Shown: positions 27,021 to 35,682 of the stretch, piece by piece
Numbering within the stretch: position 1 is the stretch's first letter
Layout of the letters: each line of letters opens with the position of its first letter
Assembly (NCBI RefSeq): GCF_001714725.1
Contig: NZ_CP016447.1
Location: forward strand, 744,001-808,000
From: Acidovorax sp. RAC01
Lineage (GTDB): Bacteria; Pseudomonadota; Gammaproteobacteria; Burkholderiales; Burkholderiaceae_C
Direction: 5' to 3'
DNA: 64,000 nt
Notes under the pieces: generated by a model
The model's input: only the letters and a program-made list of their open reading frames with translations
Database searches by the model: none
What the model was told of the DNA's origin: nothing
Position numbers and translations under genes: made by a program

Positions 27021-28760
27021 ATGGCCGCTGTCGATACTGCCCCCAAAGAAGCCTCCGCGGTCGCGCTTCCCGGTTTGGGGAGGGCACTCATATCCGCGGG
27101 CAAGCTGACTCAAAAGTCCGCTGAGGATATTTACAAAAAATCACAGATTGCCCGTACCAGCTTTATCGGCGAACTGACGGGCTCTGGAGCGGTGTCAGCC
27201 GCCGACCTGGCACACACCGTCTCAGCGGTGTTTGGCGCCCCGCTTCTGGACCTAGAAGCCATCGACCCATTGCGTTTACCCAGGGAGCTACTGGATCCGA
27301 AAATCTGCCAGGCCTATCGCGTGATAGTGCTTAGCAAGCGAAATAACAGACTGATTGTCGCCACTGCCGACCCAACGGATCAGGAAGCGGCGGAAAAAAT
27401 CAAGTTCACGACTCAGATGGGGGTGGACTGGATTATCGCCGAGTATGACAAGCTGAGTAAGCTGGTTGATGCCACGACGAAATCGGTGTCTGACTCCATG
27501 GACGGCATGACAGCGTCGGGTGGCGATTTTGAATTCGATGACGTACCGGTAGAAGAAAATCCTGAGTCAAATGATCCTGGCGCAGCAGATGTTGAAGATG
27601 CGCCGGTCGTAAAGTTCTTGCACAAGATGCTTCTTGATGCATTTAACATGCGTGCGTCAGACCTGCACTTCGAACCTTACGAGCATCAATACCGAGTACG
27701 TTTCCGAATCGACGGGGAGCTCCGCGAAATCGCTTCACCTCCCGTTGCCATCAAGGACAAACTCGCTTCACGGATCAAGGTGATATCCCGTCTTGATATC
27801 TCCGAAAAACGCGTTCCTCAAGACGGCCGGATGAAACTCAAGGTCGGCCCTGACCGAGTTATCGATTTTCGCGTAAGCACCTTGCCCACTCTCTTTGGCG
27901 AGAAAATTGTGATTCGTATCCTCGATCCCAGCAGTGCCAAGCTGGGTATCGATGCGCTGGGCTATGAACCCGTAGAAAAAGAGCGGCTTCTGCAGGCTAT
28001 CGGCAGACCGTACGGGATGATTCTCGTGACCGGACCGACAGGTTCAGGAAAAACTGTTTCACTCTACACCTGTCTCAATTTATTGAATAAACCTGGCGTC
28101 AACATTGCCACAGCAGAAGATCCCTCTGAAATCAACCTGCCAGGTGTGAATCAGGTCAACGTCAATGAAAAGGCTGGACTGACTTTCGCCGTCGCTCTGA
28201 AGTCTTTCTTGCGTCAAGATCCTGACATTATCATGGTCGGCGAAATTCGCGACCTGGAGACCGCCGACATTTCGATCAAGGCCGCACAAACTGGACATTT
28301 GGTCCTGTCAACGCTGCATACCAACGACGCCCCCACCACCTTGACGCGTATGCGCAACATGGGGATCGCCCCATTCAATATCGCCTCAAGCGTGATTCTG
28401 ATCACTGCGCAGAGATTGGCTCGACGACTATGCCCCAACTGCAAGGCACCGGCAGACATTCCGCACGAGACATTGGTAGAGGCGGGCTATCCCGAAGAAG
28501 AGTTGGACGGGACATGGGTCACCTACAAACCCGTCGGCTGCTCTGCGTGCAATAACGGTTACAAAGGGCGAGTGGGCATCTACCAGGTGATGCCCATATC
28601 CGAGGAGATTCAACGAATCATCCTTCGCGATGGAAGTGCCCTTGAAATTGCGGAACAGGCGCGGGCCGAAGGCGTCAGATCATTACGAGATTCGGGTTTG
28701 TACAAGGCGAAATTGGGATTAACTTCTCTGGAAGAAGTGCTCGCAGTCACTAACGAATAG
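27021..28760 (+). CDS. pilB: Type IV pilus assembly ATPase PilB
   Basis: Hexameric cytoplasmic ATPase that drives pilin polymerisation. 579 residues, the usual PilB size. An N-terminal MshEN-like domain (GLGRALISAGKLTQKSAEDI) is followed by the GspE core: Walker A GPTGSGKTVSL near 337-345, the Asp box DLHFEPYEHQYRVRFRIDGEL, Walker B DPDIIMVGEIRD and a His box (AQTGHLVLSTLHTNDA). A zinc tetracysteine is present (CPNCKAP ... CSACNNGYKGRVGIYQV). Its base composition is markedly lower in G+C than its neighbours. First of pilB-pilC-pilD. Confidence 0.96.
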   Translation: MAAVDTAPKEASAVALPGLGRALISAGKLTQKSAEDIYKKSQIARTSFIGELTGSGAVSAADLAHTVSAVFGAPLLDLEAIDPLRLPRELLDPKICQAYRVIVLSKRNNRLIVATADPTDQEAAEKIKFTTQMGVDWIIAEYDKLSKLVDATTKSVSDSMDGMTASGGDFEFDDVPVEENPESNDPGAADVEDAPVVKFLHKMLLDAFNMRASDLHFEPYEHQYRVRFRIDGELREIASPPVAIKDKLASRIKVISRLDISEKRVPQDGRMKLKVGPDRVIDFRVSTLPTLFGEKIVIRILDPSSAKLGIDALGYEPVEKERLLQAIGRPYGMILVTGPTGSGKTVSLYTCLNLLNKPGVNIATAEDPSEINLPGVNQVNVNEKAGLTFAVALKSFLRQDPDIIMVGEIRDLETADISIKAAQTGHLVLSTLHTNDAPTTLTRMRNMGIAPFNIASSVILITAQRLARRLCPNCKAPADIPHETLVEAGYPEEELDGTWVTYKPVGCSACNNGYKGRVGIYQVMPISEEIQRIILRDGSALEIAEQARAEGVRSLRDSGLYKAKLGLTSLEEVLAVTNE

Positions 28761-28779
28761 AGCAAAAAAAGGAATCAAA

Positions 28780-29994
28780 ATGGCGACTGCCGCGTCGAAC
28801 ATCAAGGAATTCGTTTTCGAATGGGAGGGCAAGGATCGCCATGGCAAGGTCGTGAGAGGCGAGATCCGGGCATCTGGCGAAAATCAGGTTCAAGCAACCT
28901 TGCGTCGCCAAGGCGTTTTTCCCACGAAAATAAAGAAACGCCGGATGCGCTCCGGCAAGAAAATCAAGCCGAAGGATATTGCACTTTTCACGCGGCAGCT
29001 GGCCACCATGATGAAAGCCGGCGTACCGCTACTTCAATCGTTCGATATCGTGGGACGAGGCAATACGAATGCCAGCGTAACCAAGCTGCTGAACGATATC
29101 AGACAGGATGTGGAGACCGGGACATCGCTCAATGCTGCATTTCGCAAGCATCCGATGTATTTCGACACCTTGTATTGCAATTTGGTAGAGGCAGGCGAAG
29201 CTGCAGGTATTCTTGAAGCGCTACTGGACCGTCTTGCAACCTACATGGAGAAAACAGAGGCCATCAAATCCAAAATCAGATCAGCCTTAATGTACCCCAC
29301 CTCGGTTATTATTGTAGCCTTCGTGGTGGTCGCAGTGATCATGATTTTCGTCATACCCGCATTCAAGGAAGTTTTTACATCCTTCGGAGCAGACCTCCCA
29401 GCGCCCACTCTTTTTGTGATGGCGGTCAGTGAGGTTTTCGTGAAGTGGTGGTGGCTTATTTTCGGCAGTATCGGCGCAACTGTTTATTTTTTCATGCAGG
29501 CATGGCGCCGAAACGAGAAAATGCAGATGTTCATGGATCGCGTTCTGCTTAAAGTTCCGATTTTTGGAGCCTTGATCGACAAGTCTTGTGTTGCCCGCTG
29601 GACGCGGACATTGGCAACCATGTTCGCCGCGGGGGTCCCTCTGGTGGAAGCGCTGGATTCGGTAGGTGGCGCATCGGGGAATTCCGTGTATGCCATGGCG
29701 ACGGAGAAAATACAACAGGAGGTGTCTACGGGTACGAGTCTGACCGCTGCCATGGGCAATGCCAACGTATTTCCGTCCATGGTCCTCCAAATGTGCGCAA
29801 TTGGCGAGGAGTCGGGCTCGATTGATCACATGTTGGGGAAAGCTGCTGATTTCTACGAAGCAGAGGTCGATGAGATGGTGGCCGGGCTGTCCAGCCTGAT
29901 GGAGCCCATCATCATTGTTTTTCTGGGAACGCTGATCGGGGGCATCGTCGTCTCGATGTACCTTCCGATCTTCAAGCTTGGCCAAGTCGTGTAA
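28780..29994 (+). CDS. pilC: Type IV pilus inner-membrane platform protein PilC
   Basis: Polytopic inner-membrane protein that links the PilB/PilT motors to the growing pilus. 404 residues with two T2SSF domains: LFTRQLATMMKAGVPLLQSFDIVG in the first and RWTRTLATMFAAGVPLVEALDSVGG in the second. Membrane segments include SVIIVAFVVVAVIMIFVIPAF and IIIVFLGTLIGGIVVSMYLPIF at the end. It has an AAGGAATCAAA ribosome region, lies 19 bases after pilB, and its stop codon overlaps the pilD start by one base. G+C is low like pilB. Confidence 0.96.
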   Translation: MATAASNIKEFVFEWEGKDRHGKVVRGEIRASGENQVQATLRRQGVFPTKIKKRRMRSGKKIKPKDIALFTRQLATMMKAGVPLLQSFDIVGRGNTNASVTKLLNDIRQDVETGTSLNAAFRKHPMYFDTLYCNLVEAGEAAGILEALLDRLATYMEKTEAIKSKIRSALMYPTSVIIVAFVVVAVIMIFVIPAFKEVFTSFGADLPAPTLFVMAVSEVFVKWWWLIFGSIGATVYFFMQAWRRNEKMQMFMDRVLLKVPIFGALIDKSCVARWTRTLATMFAAGVPLVEALDSVGGASGNSVYAMATEKIQQEVSTGTSLTAAMGNANVFPSMVLQMCAIGEESGSIDHMLGKAADFYEAEVDEMVAGLSSLMEPIIIVFLGTLIGGIVVSMYLPIFKLGQVV

Positions 29995-30866
29995 TGGAGA
30001 TTACCCCGATTTGGGCCGCAGCCGGCGCGGGCGTCTTTGGGCTGTTGATCGGTAGTTTTCTGAACGTTGTTATCTATCGCCTGCCGAAGATGATGGAGAG
30101 GCAATGGGCGATCGAAGCGGCAAGTTATCACGCGGCCGCGCATGCCGAAGAACCAGCCAAGGTAAGCAATGAGCCTTTTAACCTCCTTACTCCAGGATCG
30201 TGCTGCCAGAGCTGCGGCGCTGCTGTTCGCTGGTATCAGAACGTCCCGATACTGAGTTTCCTGTTTTTACGGGGGCGCTGCGGTTCGTGCAAGGCGAAAT
30301 TCAGTGTCCGTTACCCTCTGGTCGAAGCGGCCACGAGCGTCCTGTTCTTTTATTGTGTCTTTCGTTGGGGGTTGAATCCGACAGGGCTGGCATGGTGTTT
30401 TTTTTCTGCCGCACTTTTGGTACTTGCCCTGATTGACTGGGACACCACGCTGCTACCGGACGACATCACACTGCCGTTACTGTGGGCAGGCCTGCTCTGC
30501 AGCGCTTTTCAATGGGTTGACGTGCCACTGGTGGATTCCGTGTTTGGCGCAACTGCGGGCTACCTGTCACTCTGGCTTGTTTACTGGGGTTTCAAGCTCG
30601 TGACCGGAAAAGAAGGCATGGGCTATGGCGACTTCAAGCTTTTCGCGGCACTAGGGGCCTGGTTTGGCTGGCAAGCCCTTGTGCCGATCATTCTGATGTC
30701 CTCGGTTATCGGAGCGATCGTTGGTATTTTGATGAAGATTTTCAGTGGCCTGCGTGAGGGCGGGTATGTCCCTTTTGGCCCCTTCCTGGTGGGTGCAGGT
30801 CTCACAGCCATGGTTTTCGGGCCACACGCGATCACTGCGACCATGTTCCGTACATTGGGCCTGTAA
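29994..30866 (+). CDS. pilD: Prepilin peptidase / N-methyltransferase PilD
   Basis: Aspartyl protease in the inner membrane that removes the prepilin leader and methylates the new N-terminus. 290 residues. The cytoplasmic zinc region has two CxxC pairs (CCQSCGAAVRWYQN, GRCGSCKAKFSVRYP). The two catalytic Asp motifs are ALIDWDTTLLPDD and GMGYGDFKLFAALGAW. About seven further helices are present. The ATG overlaps the pilC stop, so translation is coupled. It also processes type II secretion pseudopilins if present elsewhere. Confidence 0.96.
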   Translation: MEITPIWAAAGAGVFGLLIGSFLNVVIYRLPKMMERQWAIEAASYHAAAHAEEPAKVSNEPFNLLTPGSCCQSCGAAVRWYQNVPILSFLFLRGRCGSCKAKFSVRYPLVEAATSVLFFYCVFRWGLNPTGLAWCFFSAALLVLALIDWDTTLLPDDITLPLLWAGLLCSAFQWVDVPLVDSVFGATAGYLSLWLVYWGFKLVTGKEGMGYGDFKLFAALGAWFGWQALVPIILMSSVIGAIVGILMKIFSGLREGGYVPFGPFLVGAGLTAMVFGPHAITATMFRTLGL

Positions 30867-30901
30867 AGGGCGCATCCCCCGCTCGCTGAACGCGTCTTTT
30901 C

Positions 30902-31510
30902 ATGGAAGCTATCGAAGTCGGTCTTACCGGAGGCATCGGCAGTGGAAAGAGCACGGTAGCCCAGCTACTGGCCAAGCACGGTGCGGGTATTGTCGACGCG
31001 GACCAGATTGCGCGGGACACGACGGCGCCAGGCGGCGCCGCAATGGGCGCCATCAGGTCTGCATTCGGTCCTGCATTCATTGACGCAACAGGTGCACTTG
31101 ACCGCGCCAGAATGCGGGAGCTGGTGTTTGACCGGCCAGAGGCGCGGGCCGAACTGGAAGCGATTGTCCATCCGCTTGTCGGAATGCAATGCCAGATTCA
31201 GGCACGCCAGGCAGCAGCCCGTGGATGCCCCCTGATCATCTTCGACGTGCCACTTCTTGCGGAAACGGGACACTGGGCAAACCGCCTGGATGCGGTCATG
31301 GTGGTCGACTGTGATACCCAAACTCAGATAGAACGTGTGGTGCAGCGCAGCGGTCTCGCGCCCGAGACGGTCGAGAAAATCATTACCTCGCAAGCCACGC
31401 GGCGCGCCAGACTCGGCGCTGCTGATATCGTTATCTTTAATGGGTGCCATCGCTCGCTTGCCCAACTCAGCAACGACGTTTCCGATGTGGCCGCGTTGTT
31501 CGGGCTATGA
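30902..31510 (+). CDS. coaE: Dephospho-CoA kinase
   Basis: Last step of coenzyme A synthesis: phosphorylation of the 3' OH of dephospho-CoA. 202 residues (E. coli 206). The P-loop is GGIGSGKST near residue 10. The substrate region VDADQIARDTTAPGG and the lid/base region IIFDVPLLAETG are standard. It follows pilD by 35 bases in the conserved pilD-coaE-zapD-yacG order seen across beta- and gammaproteobacteria. Confidence 0.96.
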   Translation: MEAIEVGLTGGIGSGKSTVAQLLAKHGAGIVDADQIARDTTAPGGAAMGAIRSAFGPAFIDATGALDRARMRELVFDRPEARAELEAIVHPLVGMQCQIQARQAAARGCPLIIFDVPLLAETGHWANRLDAVMVVDCDTQTQIERVVQRSGLAPETVEKIITSQATRRARLGAADIVIFNGCHRSLAQLSNDVSDVAALFGL

Positions 31511-31600
31511 TGCTTCGATAAAGCACTCCCGTGCGTTCGACTTGACCGGCTGCGCATGACCGGCGTCAGATTGCTGCATGAGCCCGAGGAACCCGCCAGC

Positions 31601-32356
31601 GTGATTCTTTACGAATACCCTTTCAACGAGCGCCTCAGAACCTATCTGCGGCTCGAACAACTGCTTCGCCGCCTGGGCGAACTGATTGCCCGCCAGCACC
31701 CGCTCGACCACCATTTCGCCCTCGTGACCATTTTTGAGATCATGGACGTGGCTGCACGCGCAGATCTCAAGTCGGACGTACTCAAGGATATAGAAAAGCA
31801 CAAGCAGCAGTTGGACAGCTATCGGGGAAATCCGTCCATTTCGGAAGCAGCACTGAATGCGGTCATTGAACAACTTGACCATTGCTTTCAGGCACTGAAC
31901 AGCCAGACCGGGAAGTCCGGGCACGCCTTGACCGAAAACGACTGGCTCATGAGCATCCGTAGCCGCGTGGGAATTCCCGGAGGAACCTGCGGTTTCGACC
32001 TTCCGGCCTACTACGCATGGCAGCATCGGCCGCCTGCGTTACGGCAGCGCGCGCTCGAAGAGTGGGCATCGACGCTGGCTCCGCTGGCGGAGTCCATCTA
32101 TGTGCTTCTCAAGCTGTTGCGGGATTCCGGGGTGCCGCAAAAAGTGGCCGCTGAGCGCGGCCAGTTTCAGCAAACATTGCCACAGGGGCGCACGTTCCAG
32201 TTGCTCCGCCTTCGGATTGACCCGGCGCTGGATCTCATCCCGGAAATCAGCGGCAACCGACTTATTGTTTCGGTACGTTTGATGCGGATGAAGGACGACA
32301 TGCGCTTGCTCTCCTGTGCAGAAGACGCAGCATTCGAACTCACCTTGTGCGCCTGA
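31601..32356 (+). CDS. zapD: Cell division protein ZapD
   Basis: Cross-links FtsZ filaments and stabilises the Z ring. Predicted length is 251 residues (E. coli 247). It opens [21 protein letters not shown], which aligns with the E. coli start VLFEHPLNEKMRTWLRIE. I therefore use the GTG at 31601, preceded by GAGGA; an in-frame ATG at 31556 would add 15 residues that homologues lack. The C-terminal region [25 protein letters not shown] is typical. Between coaE and yacG. Confidence 0.93.
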   Translation: MILYEYPFNERLRTYLRLEQLLRRLGELIARQHPLDHHFALVTIFEIMDVAARADLKSDVLKDIEKHKQQLDSYRGNPSISEAALNAVIEQLDHCFQALNSQTGKSGHALTENDWLMSIRSRVGIPGGTCGFDLPAYYAWQHRPPALRQRALEEWASTLAPLAESIYVLLKLLRDSGVPQKVAAERGQFQQTLPQGRTFQLLRLRIDPALDLIPEISGNRLIVSVRLMRMKDDMRLLSCAEDAAFELTLCA

Positions 32357-32421
32357 GGAGTGTGCGCGTGGCGGCAGCTTCGTCGTCCGCAACCTCCCCT
32401 GCCGGCAGCTACCGCACCACC

Positions 32422-32640
32422 ATGGTCCAACCATCCCAAACGGAAACCTCGGCACGTCTCGTCACCTGCCCCGCATGCGGCGGTGAGAGCATTTATTCGC
32501 CAGCCAATGCCTATCGGCCTTTCTGCTCCGAACGTTGCAAGCAGGTAGATCTCGGTGCGTGGGCCAGCGAAAGCTTTCGCATGCCAGCCGAAGCCCCTCC
32601 CATGGATGCAGCCTACGGTGATCCTCGCACCGAACACTGA
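32422..32640 (+). CDS. yacG: DNA gyrase inhibitor / zinc protein YacG
   Basis: Small zinc protein that binds GyrB and inhibits gyrase. The zinc ligands form CPACGG ... FCSERC, followed by the signature [15 protein letters not shown]. From the ATG at 32422 it is 72 residues (E. coli 65). A GTG at 32368 has a much better ribosome site (GAGGAG, seven bases away) and would add 18 low-complexity residues; the start is therefore uncertain. The longest frame overlaps the zapD stop, so translation is probably coupled. Confidence 0.9.
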   Translation: MVQPSQTETSARLVTCPACGGESIYSPANAYRPFCSERCKQVDLGAWASESFRMPAEAPPMDAAYGDPRTEH

Positions 32641-32782
32641 TCAGCTCAACAGTTCCCGGCACGGCGCCGAGCCTTCCCATATCTGGCCAAGCGCACCCTG
32701 GCGCGGGGCGCAGCGCACCGAGCGCTTTCAATCGCACACACCACGCGGGCCAACTGGATCTCTTTGACCCGCAACCGAGGGC

Positions 32783-32823
32783 GGCTCGCGCTTGTGCGTC
32801 TTGCAACACCCGGCTCGCGCTTG
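32783..32823 (+). repeat. Short direct repeat downstream of yacG
   Basis: GGCTCGCGCTTG occurs at 32783-32794 and again at 32812-32823, 29 bases apart, in the 250-base gap between the convergent yacG and MutT-like genes. No clear terminator was identified in this gap. Confidence 0.4.
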
Positions 32824-32890
32824 CGAGGGGGGTGGACCTCACTTGCCGTAGCGCAGCGTTACCCCGGCAAGCGCTATCCGACCCGGCTGG

Positions 32891-33355
32891 TCACAAGGGG
32901 TTGGTCGAAGCACCGTCCGACCGCCGCTCCTGGGCAAGCCATTCGAGCACGGGCAAGGCTCCTGGCAAAACGGGCGCCACGGTCAGTGGAAGTTGCTGCC
33001 ATTGCATCTCCTGGCCTTCGCGCATTTCAAATTCGCCCGACCACTGGCTTACCTTGCACCAGTGCAACCGGACGAGCGCGTGCGGGTAGTCGTGTTCGGT
33101 CACTTTCCAGATCGCGGCCGGCCCGATGGTCACGCCAAGTTCCTCGATGAGTTCCCGACGAAGCGCCTGCTCCACGGTCTCGCCCTCCTCCAGCTTGCCC
33201 CCCGGAAACTCCCAATAGCCAGCGTACGGCTTGCCAGGCGGCCGGGTGGAGAGTAGCAAGGCTCCATCGCTGCGCAACAGGATCCCGACAGCGACCTCAG
33301 TATGCTGGCGCGTCGCCATGGCGGGCGCGGCCGCTGGGTTTGGGGCGTTCACCAT
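32891..33355 (-). CDS. MutT-like Nudix hydrolase (probable 8-oxo-dGTP diphosphatase)
   Basis: 154-residue Nudix protein. The catalytic box is [24 protein letters not shown] (GX5EX7REUXEEXGU). It is preceded by [31 protein letters not shown], as in MutT, which cleans oxidised dGTP from the nucleotide pool. The C-terminal thiamine-phosphate-synthase domain of longer fusions is absent. The ATG at 33355 follows a GAGGT site and lies seven bases after the DUF815 gene, so the two are co-transcribed. Substrate is inferred from family only. Confidence 0.85.
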   Translation of the reverse strand: MVNAPNPAAAPAMATRQHTEVAVGILLRSDGALLLSTRPPGKPYAGYWEFPGGKLEEGETVEQALRRELIEELGVTIGPAAIWKVTEHDYPHALVRLHWCKVSQWSGEFEMREGQEMQWQQLPLTVAPVLPGALPVLEWLAQERRSDGASTNPL

Positions 33356-33362
33356 TGGTACC

Positions 33363-34235
33363 TCAGCCACCGCGGCGGCCTGCGAAGTCGCGCGCAAACT
33401 GGTATGCCACGCGCCCGCTGCGCGATCCGCGCTCCAGTGCCCAGACCAGCGCCTCGGCGCGCGCCTGCTCCACGTCGGCGGCAGGCACACCCAGGGACAT
33501 CAGCCACTGACCCACGATGGCCAGGTATTCGTCCTGACTGAACGGATAAAAGCTCACCCACAAACCGAAGCGCTCAGACAGCGAAATCTTCTCTTCAACC
33601 GCTTCTCCGGGGTGCACTTCGCCGTCCGCAGTGTGGGTGTACGTGCGGTTCTCGGCCATGTACTCGGGCAGAAGGTGACGCCGGTTGCTGGTCGCGTAGA
33701 TCAGTACATTAGGCGTCGATGCCGCCACCGATCCGTCCAGGATGGACTTGAGCGCCTTGTAACCTGGCTCGCCGTCCTCAAAGCTCAGGTCATCACAAAA
33801 CACGATGAATTTCTCCGGTCTGCCGGCAACCACATCCACAATGTCTGGCAGGTCCACCAGGTCCGCCTTGTCCACCTCGATCAGGCGCAACCCGCGTGGG
33901 GCATATGCGTTGAGGCAGGCCTTGATCAGGGATGACTTGCCGGTGCCGCGGGCGCCGGTGAGCAGAACATTGTTGGCCGGCTTGCCCAGTACGAACTGCT
34001 CGGTGTTGCGCTCGATACGGGCCTTTTGCGGCTCGATTTCCCGAAGGTCGTCCATGCGCATCGGTGCCACATGGCGTACCGGCTCCAGCGATCCATGGCC
34101 ACTGCTGCGCTTGCGATACCGCCAGGCAATGGCCGCAGACCAATCGGGCGCGCTCAGCGGCTGAGGCAAAACGGACTCGATGCGCGCCATCAATTGCTCG
34201 GCCCGTTCGATGAGATTTTCGAATTTTTGATTCAT
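33363..34235 (-). CDS. DUF815-family P-loop ATPase
   Basis: 290-residue ATP-binding protein. The P-loop is [19 protein letters not shown], Walker B is [27 protein letters not shown], and sensor-like segments are [18 protein letters not shown] and [20 protein letters not shown]. These match DUF815, an AAA+-like family whose cellular role is not established. It begins [20 protein letters not shown] and is followed by the Nudix gene. A dispersed repeat lies in its leader, between it and argJ. Confidence 0.88.
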   Translation of the reverse strand: MNQKFENLIERAEQLMARIESVLPQPLSAPDWSAAIAWRYRKRSSGHGSLEPVRHVAPMRMDDLREIEPQKARIERNTEQFVLGKPANNVLLTGARGTGKSSLIKACLNAYAPRGLRLIEVDKADLVDLPDIVDVVAGRPEKFIVFCDDLSFEDGEPGYKALKSILDGSVAASTPNVLIYATSNRRHLLPEYMAENRTYTHTADGEVHPGEAVEEKISLSERFGLWVSFYPFSQDEYLAIVGQWLMSLGVPAADVEQARAEALVWALERGSRSGRVAYQFARDFAGRRGG

Positions 34236-34291
34236 TTTGGCCCGTAGCGCTTGCCTATCAACATTTAAATGCTATCCAATTTATAGCAAAA
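34236..34291 (+). repeat. Dispersed two-hairpin intergenic repeat, copy 7 (argJ-DUF815)
   Basis: TTTGGCCCGTAGCGCTTG opens the copy, and GCTATCCAATTTATAGC forms hairpin 2. It fills the gap between argJ and the DUF815 gene and abuts the latter's start codon. Confidence 0.75.
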
Positions 34292-34300
34292 GAGCGCCCA

Positions 34301-35530
34301 TCAGGAACGATAGTCCGCATTGATGGTCACGTATTCGTGGCTGAAGTCACAGGTCCACACCGTATCTGCCGCCTGCCCGCGCCCCAAAAGCACCCGCACC
34401 GTGATCTCGCTTTGCTTCATCACGCGCTGGCCGTCCTCCTCGCGGTACGCTGGATTGCGCCCCCCCTGAACAGCGACATGCACATCGTCCAGATAGAGAT
34501 CGATTCCGGTCTGGTCGAGGTCTTCAATGCCTGCGTAGCCCACGGCGGCCAGAATGCGGCCGAGGTTGGGGTCGCTGGCAAAAAAAGCGGTCTTGACGAG
34601 TGGTGAGTGGGCAATGGCGTACGCCACCTGGCGGCACTCCTCGCCGGTCTTGCCGCCCTCCACGCGCACCGTGATGAACTTGGTGGCGCCCTCTCCGTCG
34701 CGCACGATCGCCTGAGCGAGCTGCTGCGACACGCGCAACATGGCCTGCTTGAGCGCCTGTCCTTCGGTGCTGCCCAGATCCGTGATCGGCGCGTGGGCTG
34801 CCTTGTTGGTGGCCACCACCACAAACGAGTCGTTGGTAGACGTGTCGCCGTCGATGGTGACGCGGTTGAACGACCCGTCGGCCAGTTCGCGCGCGAGCTG
34901 CTGCATGACGGACGGGTGCACACAGGCGTCCGTGGCCATGAAGCCGAGCATGGTCGCCATGTTGGGCCGGATCATGCCTGCACCCTTGCTGATGCCGGTG
35001 ATGGAGACCGTCGCCCCTCCCACCTGGGTCTGCGTGGAGAACGCCTTGGGGAGGGTATCGGTGGTCATGATCGCCTCGGCTGCACGCGCCCAGTGGTCAG
35101 CCCGCGCATCGGCGATGGCCGCTGGCAGCCCGGCCTCGATACGGTCATGCGGGAGCGGCTCCATGATCACACCTGTCGAAAACGGCAGGATCTGCTCGGG
35201 GGCCAGGTTGAGCTGCCGGGCAAGGGCGATGCACGTGGCGCGCGCGCGCACCAGGCCATCGGCCCCCGTGCCAGCATTGGCATTGCCTGTGTTGATGACC
35301 ATGGCCCGGATGCCCTGGCCTGCTGCCAGATGCTCACGGCTGAGCTGCACCGGTGCAGCACAGAACCGGTTTTTGGTGAACACGCCTGCCACGCTGGCAC
35401 CTTCGTCCAGCAAAAACACGGTGAGATCCTTGCGGTGGGCCTTGCGGATACCGGCTTCGGCAACACCGATACGGACTCCTGCGACAGGGTGCAGGTCGGC
35501 GGCAACGGGGGCAAAGAGATTGACGGGCAT
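34301..35530 (-). CDS. argJ: Bifunctional ornithine acetyltransferase / N-acetylglutamate synthase
   Basis: Transfers the acetyl group from acetylornithine to glutamate (and may also make N-acetylglutamate from acetyl-CoA) in arginine synthesis. 409 residues. The family is an N-terminal-nucleophile enzyme that cleaves itself at the Ala-Thr bond of the NMATMLGF motif, present here in [28 protein letters not shown] and the ending [13 protein letters not shown] are also diagnostic. The start is the ATG at 35530 ([18 protein letters not shown]); upstream residues are not conserved. Having argJ implies the cyclic acetyl pathway. Confidence 0.95.
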   Translation of the reverse strand: MPVNLFAPVAADLHPVAGVRIGVAEAGIRKAHRKDLTVFLLDEGASVAGVFTKNRFCAAPVQLSREHLAAGQGIRAMVINTGNANAGTGADGLVRARATCIALARQLNLAPEQILPFSTGVIMEPLPHDRIEAGLPAAIADARADHWARAAEAIMTTDTLPKAFSTQTQVGGATVSITGISKGAGMIRPNMATMLGFMATDACVHPSVMQQLARELADGSFNRVTIDGDTSTNDSFVVVATNKAAHAPITDLGSTEGQALKQAMLRVSQQLAQAIVRDGEGATKFITVRVEGGKTGEECRQVAYAIAHSPLVKTAFFASDPNLGRILAAVGYAGIEDLDQTGIDLYLDDVHVAVQGGRNPAYREEDGQRVMKQSEITVRVLLGRGQAADTVWTCDFSHEYVTINADYRS

Positions 35531-35584
35531 GGTGACCTTCTGTGGATGACTTTTGCAATTATCGGAAAAACCAGCTGTCCAAAT

Positions 35585-35612
35585 GACGACACGGGCCGCA
35601 GCCCGTGTCGTC
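35585..35612 (-). terminator. Strong hairpin between secA and argJ
   Basis: Perfect 12-base stem GACGACACGGGC / GCCCGTGTCGTC with a four-base loop, 70 bases after the secA stop. The U-run after it is short (ATTT), so it may be a weak terminator or an RNA-stability hairpin. Confidence 0.5.
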
Positions 35613-35682
35613 AATGGTTGGCAGGCACTCGGGTCAGGCGGCTAGCCCCAAGGCCAGTGCGCCACCCGCCGGTATCGGCACA

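Noticed and set aside
27021..30866. The low-G+C pil region as a genomic island integrated at tRNA-Pro
   Set aside because: No integrase, no duplicated tRNA 3' end was seen on the far side, and pilBCD-coaE-zapD-yacG is a conserved linkage across proteobacteria.
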